Below, piece after piece: positions 28,110 through 37,341 of a DNA stretch of 64,000 nt. Location: positions 358,725-422,724 of the forward strand of contig NZ_BMUT01000002.1 in assembly GCF_014650335.1 (NCBI RefSeq). Direction: 5' to 3'. This stretch comes from Streptomyces hiroshimensis (GTDB lineage: Bacteria; Actinomycetota; Actinomycetes; Streptomycetales; Streptomycetaceae). The translations under genes and the position numbers were made by a program. Every line of letters begins with the position of its first letter. Within the stretch, counting starts at the first letter, position 1. The notes under the pieces were generated by a model that was not told the origin of the DNA, made no database searches, and was given only the letters and a program-made list of their open reading frames with translations.

Positions 28110-31100
28110 ATGCTCGAATCCATTGAGCCCACTGAGCCCGGCCCTGCCGGGACCGAATCCGACAACACCGGCCCCGGCGACACGCTGCCGGCACGTCGCC
28201 GCCGCCGTGCGGCTTCCCGCCCCGCGGGCCCGCCGGCCGCAGCCGCAGCCTCGTCCGAGGCCCCCGAAGCCGCCGCCGCACCTGCGGCGGAGGCCCCTGC
28301 GGCGCCGGAGGCCGAGGCCTCGGCCGCTCCTTCGACGCCCGCCCGCCCGCGCCGCCGCGCCACCCGTAAGGCCACCGCGTCCACCGGTGCGCCGAAGGCC
28401 GCCGAGCCGGCCGTGGCGACCGCCCCCGAGGTGGCCGAGTCCCCGCAGCCGGTGGATCTGACCGCCGAGCCCGCCGAGGAGCCCGCGGCCGAGCCCGCTC
28501 CCCGTACGCGCCGCCGTGCCACCCGTAAGGCCACCGCGCCGGCGGGTGCGCCGAAGGGTGCCGCAGCCGTCGTCGAGCCGGTCGAGCCGGCCGTCGCCGC
28601 CGCCGTCGCGGAAGAGGCCGAGGAGGAGGCCGAGGAGCTGCAGGCCGCTCCGGCAGCCCCTGCCCGTACGCGCCGCCGTGCCACCCGTAAGGCCACCGCC
28701 CCGGCGGGTGCCCCGCAGGCCGCCGAGGCCGCCGCCGAGCCCGTCGAGGCCCCGGCCGCCGCCGAGCCGGTCGCCGAGGCCGCCCCTGAGGCTGCAGAGG
28801 CCGCTGCTCCTGCCCGTCCGCGCCGTCGCGCCGTGCGCCGTGCTTCCGCTCCGGCGGGTGCGCCGCAGGCTGCCGAGGCCGCCGAGCCGGTCGTCGCCGA
28901 GGCCGTGGAGGCCCCGGTCGCCGAGGCCGCCCCTGAGGCTGCAGAGGCCGCTGCTCCTGCCCGTCCGCGCCGTCGCGCCGTGCGCCGTGCCTCCGCTCCG
29001 GCCGGTGCGCCGCAGGCCGCCGAGGCCGTCGTGGAGCCGTCCGCGGCCGTCGCCGAGCCCGTGGCCGAAGAGCCGCAGGAGAGCGCCGCTCCGGCCCGTA
29101 CGCGCCGCCGTGCCACCCGTAAGGCGACCGCTCCGGCGGGTGCCCCGCAGGCCGCCGAGCAGGTCACCGAGCCCGCCGAGGCCGTCGCCGAGCCCGAGGA
29201 GCAGGCCCCCGCCGCCGAGCCCCGTGGCCGCCGTACGCGCCGCCGTGCCACCGCCCCCGCCGCCGCCCCGGCCGAGCAGCCCGCCGAGGCCGCCGCCGAG
29301 CCGGCTCCGGCCCGTGCGCGGACGCGTCGCCGCGTCGCCGCCGGTGACGCCGAGCAGGCCGCCGCCGCTCTTGAGGCCGCCAAGGAGGCGAGCCGCGCCC
29401 GCGAGGCCAGGACCACCGAGGCCGCACCGGCCGCGGAGGCCGCCGCCCCTGCGCGTGGTGGCCGCCGCCGCGCCGTGCGCCCCCCGACGGCCGTCTTCCA
29501 GGCGCCCGTCTTCACCGAGCCGATGTTCCAGACCCCGGAGACCGCCGCGGCTGCCGCAGCCGCGGCCGCCGAGGAGGAGGAGCCGGCCGAGGTCGAGGCC
29601 GTGGAGGAGCGCGTCGTCGAGGCGCAGCCCGCCGGCCGCCGCCGTCGCCGCCGCCGTGGCGAGCCCGCCGAGGCCGAGCAGGCGCAGCCCGCTGCCGCCG
29701 CCCCGGCCGCCGAGGAGGAGCCGGAGGCCGAGGAGGCCGAGGCCGCCGCCGAGGACGAGGAGCAGGGCGAGCGCCCGTCGCGTCGCCGTCGCCGGGGTGG
29801 CCGTCGCCGCCGCCGTGGCGAGGCCGCGGACGCCGAGGGCGAGTTCGAGGACGAGCAGGCCGCCGAGGCCGAGGAGGCCGAGGCCCGCGAGGAGGAGCCC
29901 GAGGAGGGCGAGGCCGAGGCCGAGGAGGCCGCCGGCAGCGCCGGCAGCCGTCGTCGCCGTCGCCGTCGCCGCCGCAGCGGTGAGGCCGTCGACACCGAGC
30001 CGGGTGCGGACGAGCCGGAGCGTACGGTCGTCAAGGTCCGCGAGCCCCGCAAGCGCGAGGAGCGCGAGCCCGGCACCGGCTTCGACGAGGTGCAGTCCAT
30101 CAAGGGCTCGACCCGTATGGAGGCGAAGAAGCAGCGCCGCCGTGAGGGCCGCGAGCAGGGCCGCCGCCGTGTGCCGATCATCACGGAGGCCGAGTTCCTG
30201 GCCCGCCGCGAGGCCGTCGAGCGGGTGATGGTCGTCCGCCAGAGCGGCGAGCGCACCCAGATCGGCGTGCTGGAGGACAACGTCCTCGTCGAGCACTTCG
30301 TCAACAAGGAGCAGGCCACCAGCTACGTCGGCAACGTCTACCTGGGCAAGGTCCAGAACGTGCTGCCGTCGATGGAGGCCGCCTTCGTCGACATCGGCAA
30401 GGGCCGCAACGCCGTCCTGTACGCCGGCGAGGTCAACTTCGAGGCGCTCGGCATGGGCAACGGCCCGCGCCGCATCGAGACCGCGCTGAAGTCCGGCCAG
30501 TCCGTGCTCGTCCAGGTCACCAAGGACCCGATCGGGCACAAGGGCGCGCGTCTGACCAGCCAGGTCTCCCTCCCGGGCCGCTACCTCGTGTACGTGCCCG
30601 AGGGTTCGATGACCGGCATCAGCCGCAAGCTCCCCGACACCGAGCGCGCGCGCCTGAAGACCATCCTCAAGAAGATCGTCCCCGAGGACGCGGGCGTCAT
30701 CGTGCGCACCGCCGCCGAGGGCGCGAGCGAGGACGAGCTGCGCCGTGACGTCGAGCGTCTGCAGGCGCAGTGGGAGGACATCCAGAAGAAGTCGAAGCAG
30801 ATCTCGACGAGCTCGCCGAGCCTGCTCTACGGCGAGCCGGACATGACCGTCCGCGTCGTCCGCGACATCTTCAACGAGGACTTCTCCAAGGTCATCGTCA
30901 GCGGTGACCAGGCCTGGGAGACCATCCACGGCTACGTCTCGCACGTCGCGCCCGACCTGGCCGAGCGGCTGCAGAAGTGGACGTCGGACGTCGACGTCTT
31001 CGCCACGTACCGGATCGACGAGCAGCTGATGAAGGCGCTGGACCGCAAGGTCTGGCTGCCGAGCGGCGGCTCGCTGGTGATCGACCGGACCGAGGCGATG

Positions 31101-32285
31101 GTCGTCGTCGACGTCAACACCGGCAAGTTCACCGGCCAGGGCGGCAACCTGGAGGAGACGGTCACCAGGAACAACCTGGAGGCGGCCGAGGAGATCGTGC
31201 GCCAGCTGCGGCTGCGCGACCTCGGCGGCATCATCGTGATCGACTTCATCGACATGGTGCTGGAGTCCAACCGGGACCTGGTGCTGCGGCGCCTGCTGGA
31301 GTGCCTGGGCCGGGACCGGACGAAGCACCAGGTCGCCGAGGTGACCTCGCTGGGTCTGGTCCAGATGACCCGTAAGCGGGTGGGCCAGGGCCTGCTGGAG
31401 TCCTTCTCCGAGAGCTGCGTGCACTGCAACGGCCGCGGCGTGATCGTCCACATGGACCAGCCGGCGTCCGTCGGCGGCGGCGGTGGCGGCAAGCGCGGCA
31501 AGAAGAAGGGCAAGGGTGCGGCTGCCGCGCCCGAGCACGAGCACGTGCACGAGGCGGCTCCGGCCGTCGAGGAGGCCCCCGCGGCCGCCGCCGAGCCGGC
31601 CCACGAGGAGCCCGAGCTGGAGCCCGTGGCCGTCACGGAGGCGCAGCTGCAGCCGTCGATCGGCGGCGACGAGGAGTGGTTCGGCAGCGCCGCGGAGGCG
31701 GAGGCCGCCTCTTCCAAGCGTGGCCGTACGCGCCGCCGGGCGACCCGTAAGGCGTCCGCCCCGGCGGGTGCGCCGCGGGCCGCCGCAGCCGAGCCCGAGG
31801 TCGTCGTGGAGGCGCCTGCGCCGCAGGCCGCCGCTCCGGAGGCCGTCGCCGAGCCCGTGGCCGAGCCCGTGGCGGAGGCGGCCCCGGCCGCGCCCGCCCG
31901 GCCGCGCCGCCGGGTGACCCGCCGGGCGTCCGCGCCCGCGGGCTCGCCGTCGGACACGGAGGCCGCCGTGGTGGTCGTCCCGTCCGTGGCCGCGGCCGCG
32001 GAGCCGGCCTCCGAGCCGGTGTCCGAGGGCGTCGAGGGTGCCGAGGGCGTCGCCGAGGCCGAGGCCCCGGCCGAGAAGCCCGCCCGCAAGACGGCCGCGA
32101 AGAAGGCCACCGCCAAGAAGGCTCCGGCGAAGAAGGCCGCTGCCAAGAAGACGGCGGCCAAGAAGACGACGACCGCGAAGAAGGCCACGGCCAAGAAGGC
32201 CGCCACGAAGACGGCGGCCAAGAAGGCCCCGGCCAAGCGGGCGACGAAGAAGGCCGCGGAAGCGGTGTCCTCCTCGGAGGACTGA
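28110..32285 (+). CDS. rne: Ribonuclease E/G family endoribonuclease
   Basis: 1391 residues. It cleaves single-stranded RNA for mRNA decay and rRNA processing. The catalytic part sits in the middle, the Streptomyces RNase ES layout. The S1-like domain begins near 705 (VVRQSGERTQIGVLEDN). Metal-binding Asp are in IDRTEAMVVVDVNTG (about 991-1005) and IIVIDFIDM (about 1041-1049). The zinc-link cysteines are CVHC near 1103. Both flanks are disordered: about nine copies of an (R)xRRRATRKA(T/S)APAGAP unit, acidic and Arg blocks, and a C-terminal Ala/Lys histone-H1-like tail (1320-1383). Start ATG 28110 is preceded by GGGAGA; a longer frame upstream lacks support. Confidence 0.94.
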   Translation: MLESIEPTEPGPAGTESDNTGPGDTLPARRRRRAASRPAGPPAAAAASSEAPEAAAAPAAEAPAAPEAEASAAPSTPARPRRRATRKATASTGAPKAAEPAVATAPEVAESPQPVDLTAEPAEEPAAEPAPRTRRRATRKATAPAGAPKGAAAVVEPVEPAVAAAVAEEAEEEAEELQAAPAAPARTRRRATRKATAPAGAPQAAEAAAEPVEAPAAAEPVAEAAPEAAEAAAPARPRRRAVRRASAPAGAPQAAEAAEPVVAEAVEAPVAEAAPEAAEAAAPARPRRRAVRRASAPAGAPQAAEAVVEPSAAVAEPVAEEPQESAAPARTRRRATRKATAPAGAPQAAEQVTEPAEAVAEPEEQAPAAEPRGRRTRRRATAPAAAPAEQPAEAAAEPAPARARTRRRVAAGDAEQAAAALEAAKEASRAREARTTEAAPAAEAAAPARGGRRRAVRPPTAVFQAPVFTEPMFQTPETAAAAAAAAAEEEEPAEVEAVEERVVEAQPAGRRRRRRRGEPAEAEQAQPAAAAPAAEEEPEAEEAEAAAEDEEQGERPSRRRRRGGRRRRRGEAADAEGEFEDEQAAEAEEAEAREEEPEEGEAEAEEAAGSAGSRRRRRRRRRSGEAVDTEPGADEPERTVVKVREPRKREEREPGTGFDEVQSIKGSTRMEAKKQRRREGREQGRRRVPIITEAEFLARREAVERVMVVRQSGERTQIGVLEDNVLVEHFVNKEQATSYVGNVYLGKVQNVLPSMEAAFVDIGKGRNAVLYAGEVNFEALGMGNGPRRIETALKSGQSVLVQVTKDPIGHKGARLTSQVSLPGRYLVYVPEGSMTGISRKLPDTERARLKTILKKIVPEDAGVIVRTAAEGASEDELRRDVERLQAQWEDIQKKSKQISTSSPSLLYGEPDMTVRVVRDIFNEDFSKVIVSGDQAWETIHGYVSHVAPDLAERLQKWTSDVDVFATYRIDEQLMKALDRKVWLPSGGSLVIDRTEAMVVVDVNTGKFTGQGGNLEETVTRNNLEAAEEIVRQLRLRDLGGIIVIDFIDMVLESNRDLVLRRLLECLGRDRTKHQVAEVTSLGLVQMTRKRVGQGLLESFSESCVHCNGRGVIVHMDQPASVGGGGGGKRGKKKGKGAAAAPEHEHVHEAAPAVEEAPAAAAEPAHEEPELEPVAVTEAQLQPSIGGDEEWFGSAAEAEAASSKRGRTRRRATRKASAPAGAPRAAAAEPEVVVEAPAPQAAAPEAVAEPVAEPVAEAAPAAPARPRRRVTRRASAPAGSPSDTEAAVVVVPSVAAAAEPASEPVSEGVEGAEGVAEAEAPAEKPARKTAAKKATAKKAPAKKAAAKKTAAKKTTTAKKATAKKAATKTAAKKAPAKRATKKAAEAVSSSED
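28345..29135 (+). repeat. Six-plus imperfect repeats in the N-terminal part of RNase E/G
   Basis: Units reading RxRRRATRKATAPAGAP (or AVRRASAPAGAP) begin near 28345, 28504, 28665, 28815, 28965 and 29097, spaced about 130-160 bp apart, with a degenerate unit near 29232. Two further copies lie after the catalytic domain near 31723 and 31902. Confidence 0.8.
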
Positions 32286-32293
32286 GTGACGTG

Positions 32294-32327
32294 GACGGGG
32301 CCCGGCCGGTGACGGCCGGGCCCCGTC
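32294..32327 (+). terminator. rne terminator
   Basis: GACGGGGCCCGGCC and GGCCGGGCCCCGTC form a perfect 14-bp stem with a GGTGAC loop, starting 9 nt after the stop codon. Confidence 0.8.
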
Positions 32328-32405
32328 TTCCGGCCCCGCCGGGGCCGAGCTCGGCGTGGTCGTGCGTGCCCTGCGCGGAGACGGCCACCCCGGCGAGGGG
32401 CCGGT

Positions 32406-32434
32406 TTGACCCGTTCGTCAAGGGCACGTAATCT
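32406..32434 (+). promoter_or_regulatory. rplU-rpmA promoter
   Basis: TTGACC (32406-32411), 17-nt spacer, TAATCT (32429-32434): a near-consensus housekeeping promoter. The leader is about 150 nt and contains CACGGGCC/GGCCCGTG (32521-32538), a possible L21-related control hairpin. The rest of the 303-bp gap shows nothing else. Confidence 0.75.
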
Positions 32435-32588
32435 TGACGGTCGGTGTCTGTTACGGCGCCACGCCACTGAGCAAACCCCTCCCGGCCCGCCGGGAGAGGC
32501 CGTTCGTCCACTCGGACAGTCACGGGCCCCGGCCCGTGCGAGCGGCTGGCATCAGAGGTCCCTTTACTAGCGAGAGAGTGAGATCCGC

Positions 32589-32909
32589 GTGTACGCAATC
32601 GTGCGTAGCGGCGGTCGCCAGCACAAGGTTGCTGTCGGCGACATCGTCGAGGTTGACAAGATTTCCACCGGCAAGGTGGGCGACGCGGTCGAGCTCTCGA
32701 CGCTGCTCGTCGTCGACGGCGAGAACGTCACCAGCGACCCGTGGGTCCTGGCCGGCATCAAGGTCTCGGCCGAGATCGTCGACCACCACAAGGGTGCCAA
32801 GATCGACATCCTGAAGTACAAGAACAAGACCGGTTACCGCAAGCGCATCGGTCACCGCCAGCAGTACACCGCGGTGAAGATCACCGGCATCCCCACGGCT
32901 GCGAAGTAA
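32589..32909 (+). CDS. rplU: 50S ribosomal protein bL21
   Basis: 106 residues. [24 protein letters not shown] and the C-terminal [23 protein letters not shown] are characteristic of bL21, a 23S rRNA-binding protein of the large subunit. GTG start with a GAGAGAGTGAG purine tract upstream. Co-transcribed with rpmA 14 nt downstream from the strong promoter at 32406. Confidence 0.98.
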   Translation: MYAIVRSGGRQHKVAVGDIVEVDKISTGKVGDAVELSTLLVVDGENVTSDPWVLAGIKVSAEIVDHHKGAKIDILKYKNKTGYRKRIGHRQQYTAVKITGIPTAAK

Positions 32910-32923
32910 GGGACTGAGGAGAC

Positions 32924-33178
32924 ATGGCACACAAGAAGGGCGCATCGTCCACCCGGAACGGTCGCGACTCCAACGCTCAGCGGCTCGGCGTGAAGCGCTT
33001 CGGCGGTCAGGTCGTCAACGCCGGTGAGATCCTGGTCCGCCAGCGTGGCACCCACTTCCACCCGGGCGCCGGTGTCGGTCGCGGTGGCGACGACACGCTG
33101 TTCGCGCTTGAGGCCGGTGCGGTGCAGTTCGGCACCCACCGTGGCCGCAAGGTCGTCAACATCGTTCCGGCCGTCTGA
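32924..33178 (+). CDS. rpmA: 50S ribosomal protein bL27
   Basis: 84 residues. [28 protein letters not shown] is diagnostic; the N-terminus reaches the peptidyl transferase centre. There is no cleavable N-terminal extension of the Staphylococcus type, since the protein starts at MAHKKG. AGGAG lies 5-6 nt before the ATG. It is the second gene of the rplU operon and ends before a strong terminator, with obgE downstream. Confidence 0.98.
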   Translation: MAHKKGASSTRNGRDSNAQRLGVKRFGGQVVNAGEILVRQRGTHFHPGAGVGRGGDDTLFALEAGAVQFGTHRGRKVVNIVPAV

Positions 33179-33210
33179 TCCTTCGGATCGGATAGCCGTA
33201 GAGCGATAAG

Positions 33211-33255
33211 CGAGGGCGGACCTCCCTTCCCTGCCGGGAAGTGGGGCCGCCCTCG
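33211..33255 (+). terminator. rpmA terminator
   Basis: CGAGGGCGG (33211-33219) pairs with CCGCCCTCG (33247-33255), with an inner TTCCC/GGGAA stem and TGCC loop. It separates rplU-rpmA from obgE. Confidence 0.75.
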
Positions 33256-33303
33256 TTGCGTTACAACAGAGACAATCCCGTATGTACCTGGAGGCACACC
33301 GCT

Positions 33304-34740
33304 ATGACCACCTTCGTGGACCGCGTCGAGCTGCACGTCGCCGCGGGTAACGGAGGCCACGGCTGCGCCTCCGTTCACCGTGAGAAGTTCAAGCCGCTCG
33401 GCGGCCCGGACGGTGGCAACGGCGGCCGTGGCGGCGACGTGATCCTGGTCGTGGACCAGTCCGTCACCACCCTGCTGGAGTACCACCACAGCCCCCACCG
33501 CAAGGCCACCAACGGCAAGCCCGGCGAGGGCGGCAACCGCTCCGGCAAGGACGGCTCCGACCTCGTCCTGCCCGTCCCGGACGGCACCGTCGTCCTCGAC
33601 GCCAAGGGCAACGTCCTGGCCGACCTCGTCGGCGAGGGCACCACCTACATCGCCGCCCAGGGCGGCCGCGGCGGCCTCGGCAACGCCGCGCTGGCCTCGG
33701 CCCGCCGCAAGGCGCCCGGCTTCGCCCTGCTGGGCGAGCCCGGCCAGACCGGCGACGTCGTCCTGGAGCTCAAGACCGTCGCCGACGTGGCCCTCGTCGG
33801 CTACCCGAGCGCCGGCAAGTCCTCGCTGATCTCGGTGCTCTCCGCGGCCAAGCCGAAGATCGCCGACTACCCCTTCACCACGCTCGTCCCGAACCTGGGC
33901 GTGGTCACGGCCGGTGCCACCGTCTACACCATCGCCGACGTGCCCGGCCTGATCCCCGGCGCCAGCCAGGGCAAGGGCCTCGGCCTGGAGTTCCTGCGCC
34001 ACGTCGAGCGCTGCTCGGTGCTCGTGCACGTGCTGGACACCGCCACGCTGGAGTCCGAGCGCGACCCGCTGACCGACCTCGACGTCATCGAGGCGGAGCT
34101 GCAGCAGTACGGCGGTCTGGAGGACCGGCCGCGCATCGTCGTCCTCAACAAGGTCGACATCCCCGACGGCCAGGACCTCGCGGACATGATCCGTCCGGAC
34201 CTGGAGGCCCGCGGCTACCGCATCTTCGAGGTCTCGGCCGTCTCCCGGCAGGGCCTGAAGGAGCTGTCCTTCGCGCTGGCCGGCATCGTCGCCGAGGCGC
34301 GCGCCGCCAAGCCGAAGGAGGAGGCGACCCGCATCGTCATCCGCCCGAAGGCCGTCGACGACGCGGGCTTCACCGTCACCCTGGAGGAGGACGGCCTCTA
34401 CCGCGTGCGCGGCGAGAAGCCGGAGCGCTGGGTGCGCCAGACCGACTTCAACAACGACGAGGCCGTCGGCTACCTGGCCGACCGCCTCAACCGCCTCGGC
34501 GTCGAGGAGGAGCTGATGAAGGCCGGTGCCCGCGCGGGCGACGGCGTCGCCATCGGCTCCGAGGACGACGCGGTCGTCTTCGACTGGGAGCCGTCGATGG
34601 CCGCCGGTGCGGAGATGCTGGGCCGCCGTGGCGAGGACCACCGCCTTGAGGCGCCGCGGCCTGCGGCGCAGCGGCGCCGTGACCGTGACGCGGAGCGGGA
34701 CGAGGCGGACCGCGAGTTCGACGAGTTCAACCCGTTCTAA
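33304..34740 (+). CDS. obgE: GTPase Obg (CgtA)
   Basis: 478 residues. The Gly-rich Obg fold occupies about 1-160 ([32 protein letters not shown]). The G domain has G1 GYPSAGKSS near 167, switch [21 protein letters not shown] and NKVD. The actinobacterial OCT domain follows at about 340-420 ([16 protein letters not shown]), then an acidic/basic tail ending DEFNPF. It is a ribosome-associated GTPase of 50S assembly and stress, and in Streptomyces is linked to onset of aerial growth. GGAGG precedes the ATG at 33304. Confidence 0.97.
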   Translation: MTTFVDRVELHVAAGNGGHGCASVHREKFKPLGGPDGGNGGRGGDVILVVDQSVTTLLEYHHSPHRKATNGKPGEGGNRSGKDGSDLVLPVPDGTVVLDAKGNVLADLVGEGTTYIAAQGGRGGLGNAALASARRKAPGFALLGEPGQTGDVVLELKTVADVALVGYPSAGKSSLISVLSAAKPKIADYPFTTLVPNLGVVTAGATVYTIADVPGLIPGASQGKGLGLEFLRHVERCSVLVHVLDTATLESERDPLTDLDVIEAELQQYGGLEDRPRIVVLNKVDIPDGQDLADMIRPDLEARGYRIFEVSAVSRQGLKELSFALAGIVAEARAAKPKEEATRIVIRPKAVDDAGFTVTLEEDGLYRVRGEKPERWVRQTDFNNDEAVGYLADRLNRLGVEEELMKAGARAGDGVAIGSEDDAVVFDWEPSMAAGAEMLGRRGEDHRLEAPRPAAQRRRDRDAERDEADREFDEFNPF

Positions 34741-34764
34741 CGGCTCCGCGCAGGGCGCGTCCGT

Positions 34765-34815
34765 GCGCCCCGTAAGGGGCGCGGGGAACTGCGCGACCAG
34801 CCGAAGGCGGCCCGC
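34765..34815 (+). repeat. Dispersed repeat GCGCCCC-GTAA-GGGGCGC (forward copy)
   Basis: Hairpin 34765-34782 followed by GGGGAACTGCGCGACCAGCC. The same family occurs inverted at 34945-35056 and again at 55975-56033. The 333-bp gap 34741-35073 consists almost entirely of these repeats and one terminator. Confidence 0.8.
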
Positions 34816-34862
34816 AGCCGCCCGACTGGCGCAGCGCGCAGGCTCATTGGGCCGTGACTGAC

Positions 34863-34902
34863 ACGTAAGGCCCCCGGGAGATCCCTCCCGGGGGCCTTAC
34901 GT
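34863..34902. terminator. Long terminator after obgE
   Basis: ACGTAAGGCCCCCGGGAG and CTCCCGGGGGCCTTACGT form a perfect 18-bp stem with an ATCC loop, between convergent obgE and the gene ending at 35074. Confidence 0.85.
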
Positions 34903-34944
34903 ATGGCCGGAGGCCAGGTGCTACGTCGGCTGCGGGCCGACTGT

Positions 34945-35056
34945 GGTTGCTCGCGCAGTTCCCCGCGCCCCTTACGGGGCGTGGTGCCGCGCGCCGACCG
35001 GTCGCGCCCACGCGGCGGAGCCGCAGATCGGCACAGCCCCGCGCCCCTTACGGGGC
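34945..35056 (-). repeat. Dispersed repeat, two inverted copies
   Basis: GCGCCCC-TTAC-GGGGC occurs at 34965-34980 and again at 35041-35056. Between them is a second module (reverse of TGCGGCTCCGCCGCGTGGGC...) that also appears after the copy at 55975. Confidence 0.8.
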
Positions 35057-35073
35057 ACGAAGGTGACGCGGCG

Positions 35074-37110
35074 TTACACGGCGGCAGCCGTGTCCGCCTC
35101 GCGCTGTGTCGGGATCTCGGAGGCGCGTGCCTCCATCCGTGCGCGGCGGGCGTCCGCCTCCGCGGCGAGCGCCAGCGCCGCCGCGTTGAAGCGGACGAGC
35201 GACGGCGGGTCGGACGGGCCGAGCAGCTGGACCTTGAGCTCGGCGCGGGCCTCGGCGAGGCCGTCCAGGCGGGGGTCGCGGACGGCCGCGAGCAGCCCCG
35301 CGACCTCCCCGGCTTCCGGGGTGAGGATGGTCGCCGCGCTGACGGTCGGGAAGTTCGTGCGGAACTCCTCCTCGGTCATGCCGCTGGTGTTCGCGACGGC
35401 GTACGGCTTCTCGCTGATCAGGTAGTCCGAGACGACGCTCGACACGTCGCTGATCAGGACGTCCGCCTCGTTGAAGCAGCTGAAGAGCGCCGGGCGGGCG
35501 GTGGTGATGATCTGGTGCTCCCACTCCGGCAGGGAGGCCCAGTAGGCGGCCTCCCAGGCGGCGGTGGCGGCCTCGACGGTCGCGGCGCGGCCCGCCTCGG
35601 GGGTGCCCTGGAGCATCATCCGCTCGATCTCGTCCGCGCTGTCGCGGAACGTGCTCGTCGTCAGGCGGTCGAGCTCGGTCGTGCGGCGGGCCAGCTCGGC
35701 GGCGGCCTCCGGGCCCGGGCGGGCGCCGGTCCGCGCGGCGACGGCCTCGCGGATCATGGCCTGGATGCGCTCGTTGGCACGGCCCGCGCGCGGGTCGACG
35801 GAGCCGGTCATCGGGTGCGGCTTGTAGAGCAGGCGCACCTTGGGGTCGGCGAGGAGCGCGCGGACGATGTTCTCGCCGGCGAGCATCACCGAGGTGTTGC
35901 CGGGGTTGCCGTCCCAGCCCTCCCACGTGGGGGCGTACAGCACGGTGGTGAACTCGCGCGTGGGCGCGCCCGCGTACGGCCGGATCGGCGCCAGCTGCGG
36001 GCGGCCGACCTCGACGACGTCGCGGTCGTCGACGCCGATGTCGGCGAGCTGGTAGCGCTCGCGGGCGGCGGGGCCGGCGACCCAGATCTCGTCGTACGCC
36101 TTGGAGTACGGGTTGCAGCTGGAGAGCTTGTCGCTCTCGCCGTGGTTGATGAAGGCGTGCTTGATCGACGGCATCCGCAGGACCTGCGAGGTCTTACCGG
36201 AGTTCGCCGGGTGGATCATCATCTTCAGCGAGGACTTCTCCAGGGCCATCAGGTGGACGACCTTGGGGATGCAGATGATCGGCACGTCGGTGGCCTCGAT
36301 CTTCTGCACCATGAAGCGCTCGCGGAGCACGATCACGGGGTTGCCGTCGAGCGCGGCGAGGGTGGAGAGCCACATGTTGGCCTGGTAGGCCGAGGTGGTG
36401 CCGCCCGAGAAGTACATGCCGGCGGAGGGCTTGTAGTCGGCCAGCCAGCGGTCGAGCCACTCCAGGGCGCGCTGCTCGCTGGCGATGCGCTTCTTCGGCC
36501 GCAGCCAGCCCGCGAGGTGGAGCGTGCCGCCGGCGGCGAGCAGGAAGGCCGCGCCGACGCCGAGCACGCCCCACAGGGGCTTCTCGGTGCCGACGGTGAC
36601 CAGCAGGCCCGCGGTGGCCGGGATCGCGAAGCGCAGCAGCCGGCGGCCGTGCTGGCGGGCCAGCAGACGCGGCGGGGCGGCGGTCAGGCGCAGGCCGGAG
36701 GTGTCGATGTTGCGCGTCACGAAGGGCAGCGTGCGGCTGCGCCGGACCAGGATCGCGGTGGCCTGGCAGGCGAGGTGCGCGGCGTAGAAGAGGACGAGCC
36801 CGACGAAGACGGGGGCGTATCCGCGCAGCGAGCCGTCGCCCTGGAGCCGCAGCAGCCCGAGGAGGACCAGCATGTCGCGCAGCAGCTGCCGGACCATGAC
36901 GTCGAAGCGGACCTTGCCGAGGACGGCGACGAGACCGGGGTCACGGTGCTGCAGGTAGAGATCGAGGGCGAGCCCCGCCGCGGAGGCGGCGATCAGCAAC
37001 GGCACGTTGGGCAGCAGGGCGCCGACGAGCTGCGTGGCGAAGAACACCAGCATCGCGATCAGCGCCGCGGCCTGGACGGCGCGTCGGGAGGCTGTTCCGG
37101 CAGAAGGCAC
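35074..37110 (-). CDS. CDP-glycerol glycerophosphotransferase-like (TagF-type) membrane protein
   Basis: 678 residues. The N-terminal half has several transmembrane helices (to about 185). The C-terminal domain has the TagB/TagF motifs VLYAPTWEGW, LLYKPHP and DVLISDVSSVVSDYLISEK. Such enzymes polymerise polyol-phosphate on wall teichoic acid-type glycopolymers. GTG start at 37110 has AGGAG 8 nt upstream. It is divergent from proB and close to the spore-wall genes, consistent with a role in wall glycopolymer synthesis. Exact substrate not determinable. Confidence 0.88.
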   Translation of the reverse strand: MPSAGTASRRAVQAAALIAMLVFFATQLVGALLPNVPLLIAASAAGLALDLYLQHRDPGLVAVLGKVRFDVMVRQLLRDMLVLLGLLRLQGDGSLRGYAPVFVGLVLFYAAHLACQATAILVRRSRTLPFVTRNIDTSGLRLTAAPPRLLARQHGRRLLRFAIPATAGLLVTVGTEKPLWGVLGVGAAFLLAAGGTLHLAGWLRPKKRIASEQRALEWLDRWLADYKPSAGMYFSGGTTSAYQANMWLSTLAALDGNPVIVLRERFMVQKIEATDVPIICIPKVVHLMALEKSSLKMMIHPANSGKTSQVLRMPSIKHAFINHGESDKLSSCNPYSKAYDEIWVAGPAARERYQLADIGVDDRDVVEVGRPQLAPIRPYAGAPTREFTTVLYAPTWEGWDGNPGNTSVMLAGENIVRALLADPKVRLLYKPHPMTGSVDPRAGRANERIQAMIREAVAARTGARPGPEAAAELARRTTELDRLTTSTFRDSADEIERMMLQGTPEAGRAATVEAATAAWEAAYWASLPEWEHQIITTARPALFSCFNEADVLISDVSSVVSDYLISEKPYAVANTSGMTEEEFRTNFPTVSAATILTPEAGEVAGLLAAVRDPRLDGLAEARAELKVQLLGPSDPPSLVRFNAAALALAAEADARRARMEARASEIPTQREADTAAAV

Positions 37111-37276
37111 TGGGAGGGCTCCTGGCAGGCGGACTAGAGGGGGGGCGGGTGGGCGTGGGGGAACCGTGCCTGGGCAACGGTCGACTACCGACCGTATGAC
37201 GCGGGCCGGTCCACGAGCAATCTTCCGTGACGGCAATCATCGCAAAACAGGGCCGAACGACCACAATCTCAGACGG

Positions 37277-37282
37277 TAGATT
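37277..37282 (+). promoter_or_regulatory. Candidate proB -10 (TAGATT)
   Basis: TAGATT in the 231-bp divergent gap, about 60 nt before the proB start. No clear -35 is visible. Confidence 0.35.
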
Positions 37283-37341
37283 TGCGGGCCTGAGGCAGCC
37301 CGGAAGAGGCGGGCGACCGGCGATCACCCGAGGTGTGTGCA

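Noticed and set aside
28345..29135. A CRISPR-like repeat array in the 5' part of rne
   Set aside because: The repeats are in-frame protein repeats with codon-level variation and coding spacers, not identical direct repeats with unrelated spacers.
32434..32588. A named riboswitch or L21 leader in the rplU 5' UTR
   Set aside because: Only a short GC hairpin is visible, and I cannot match it to a described L21 leader structure.
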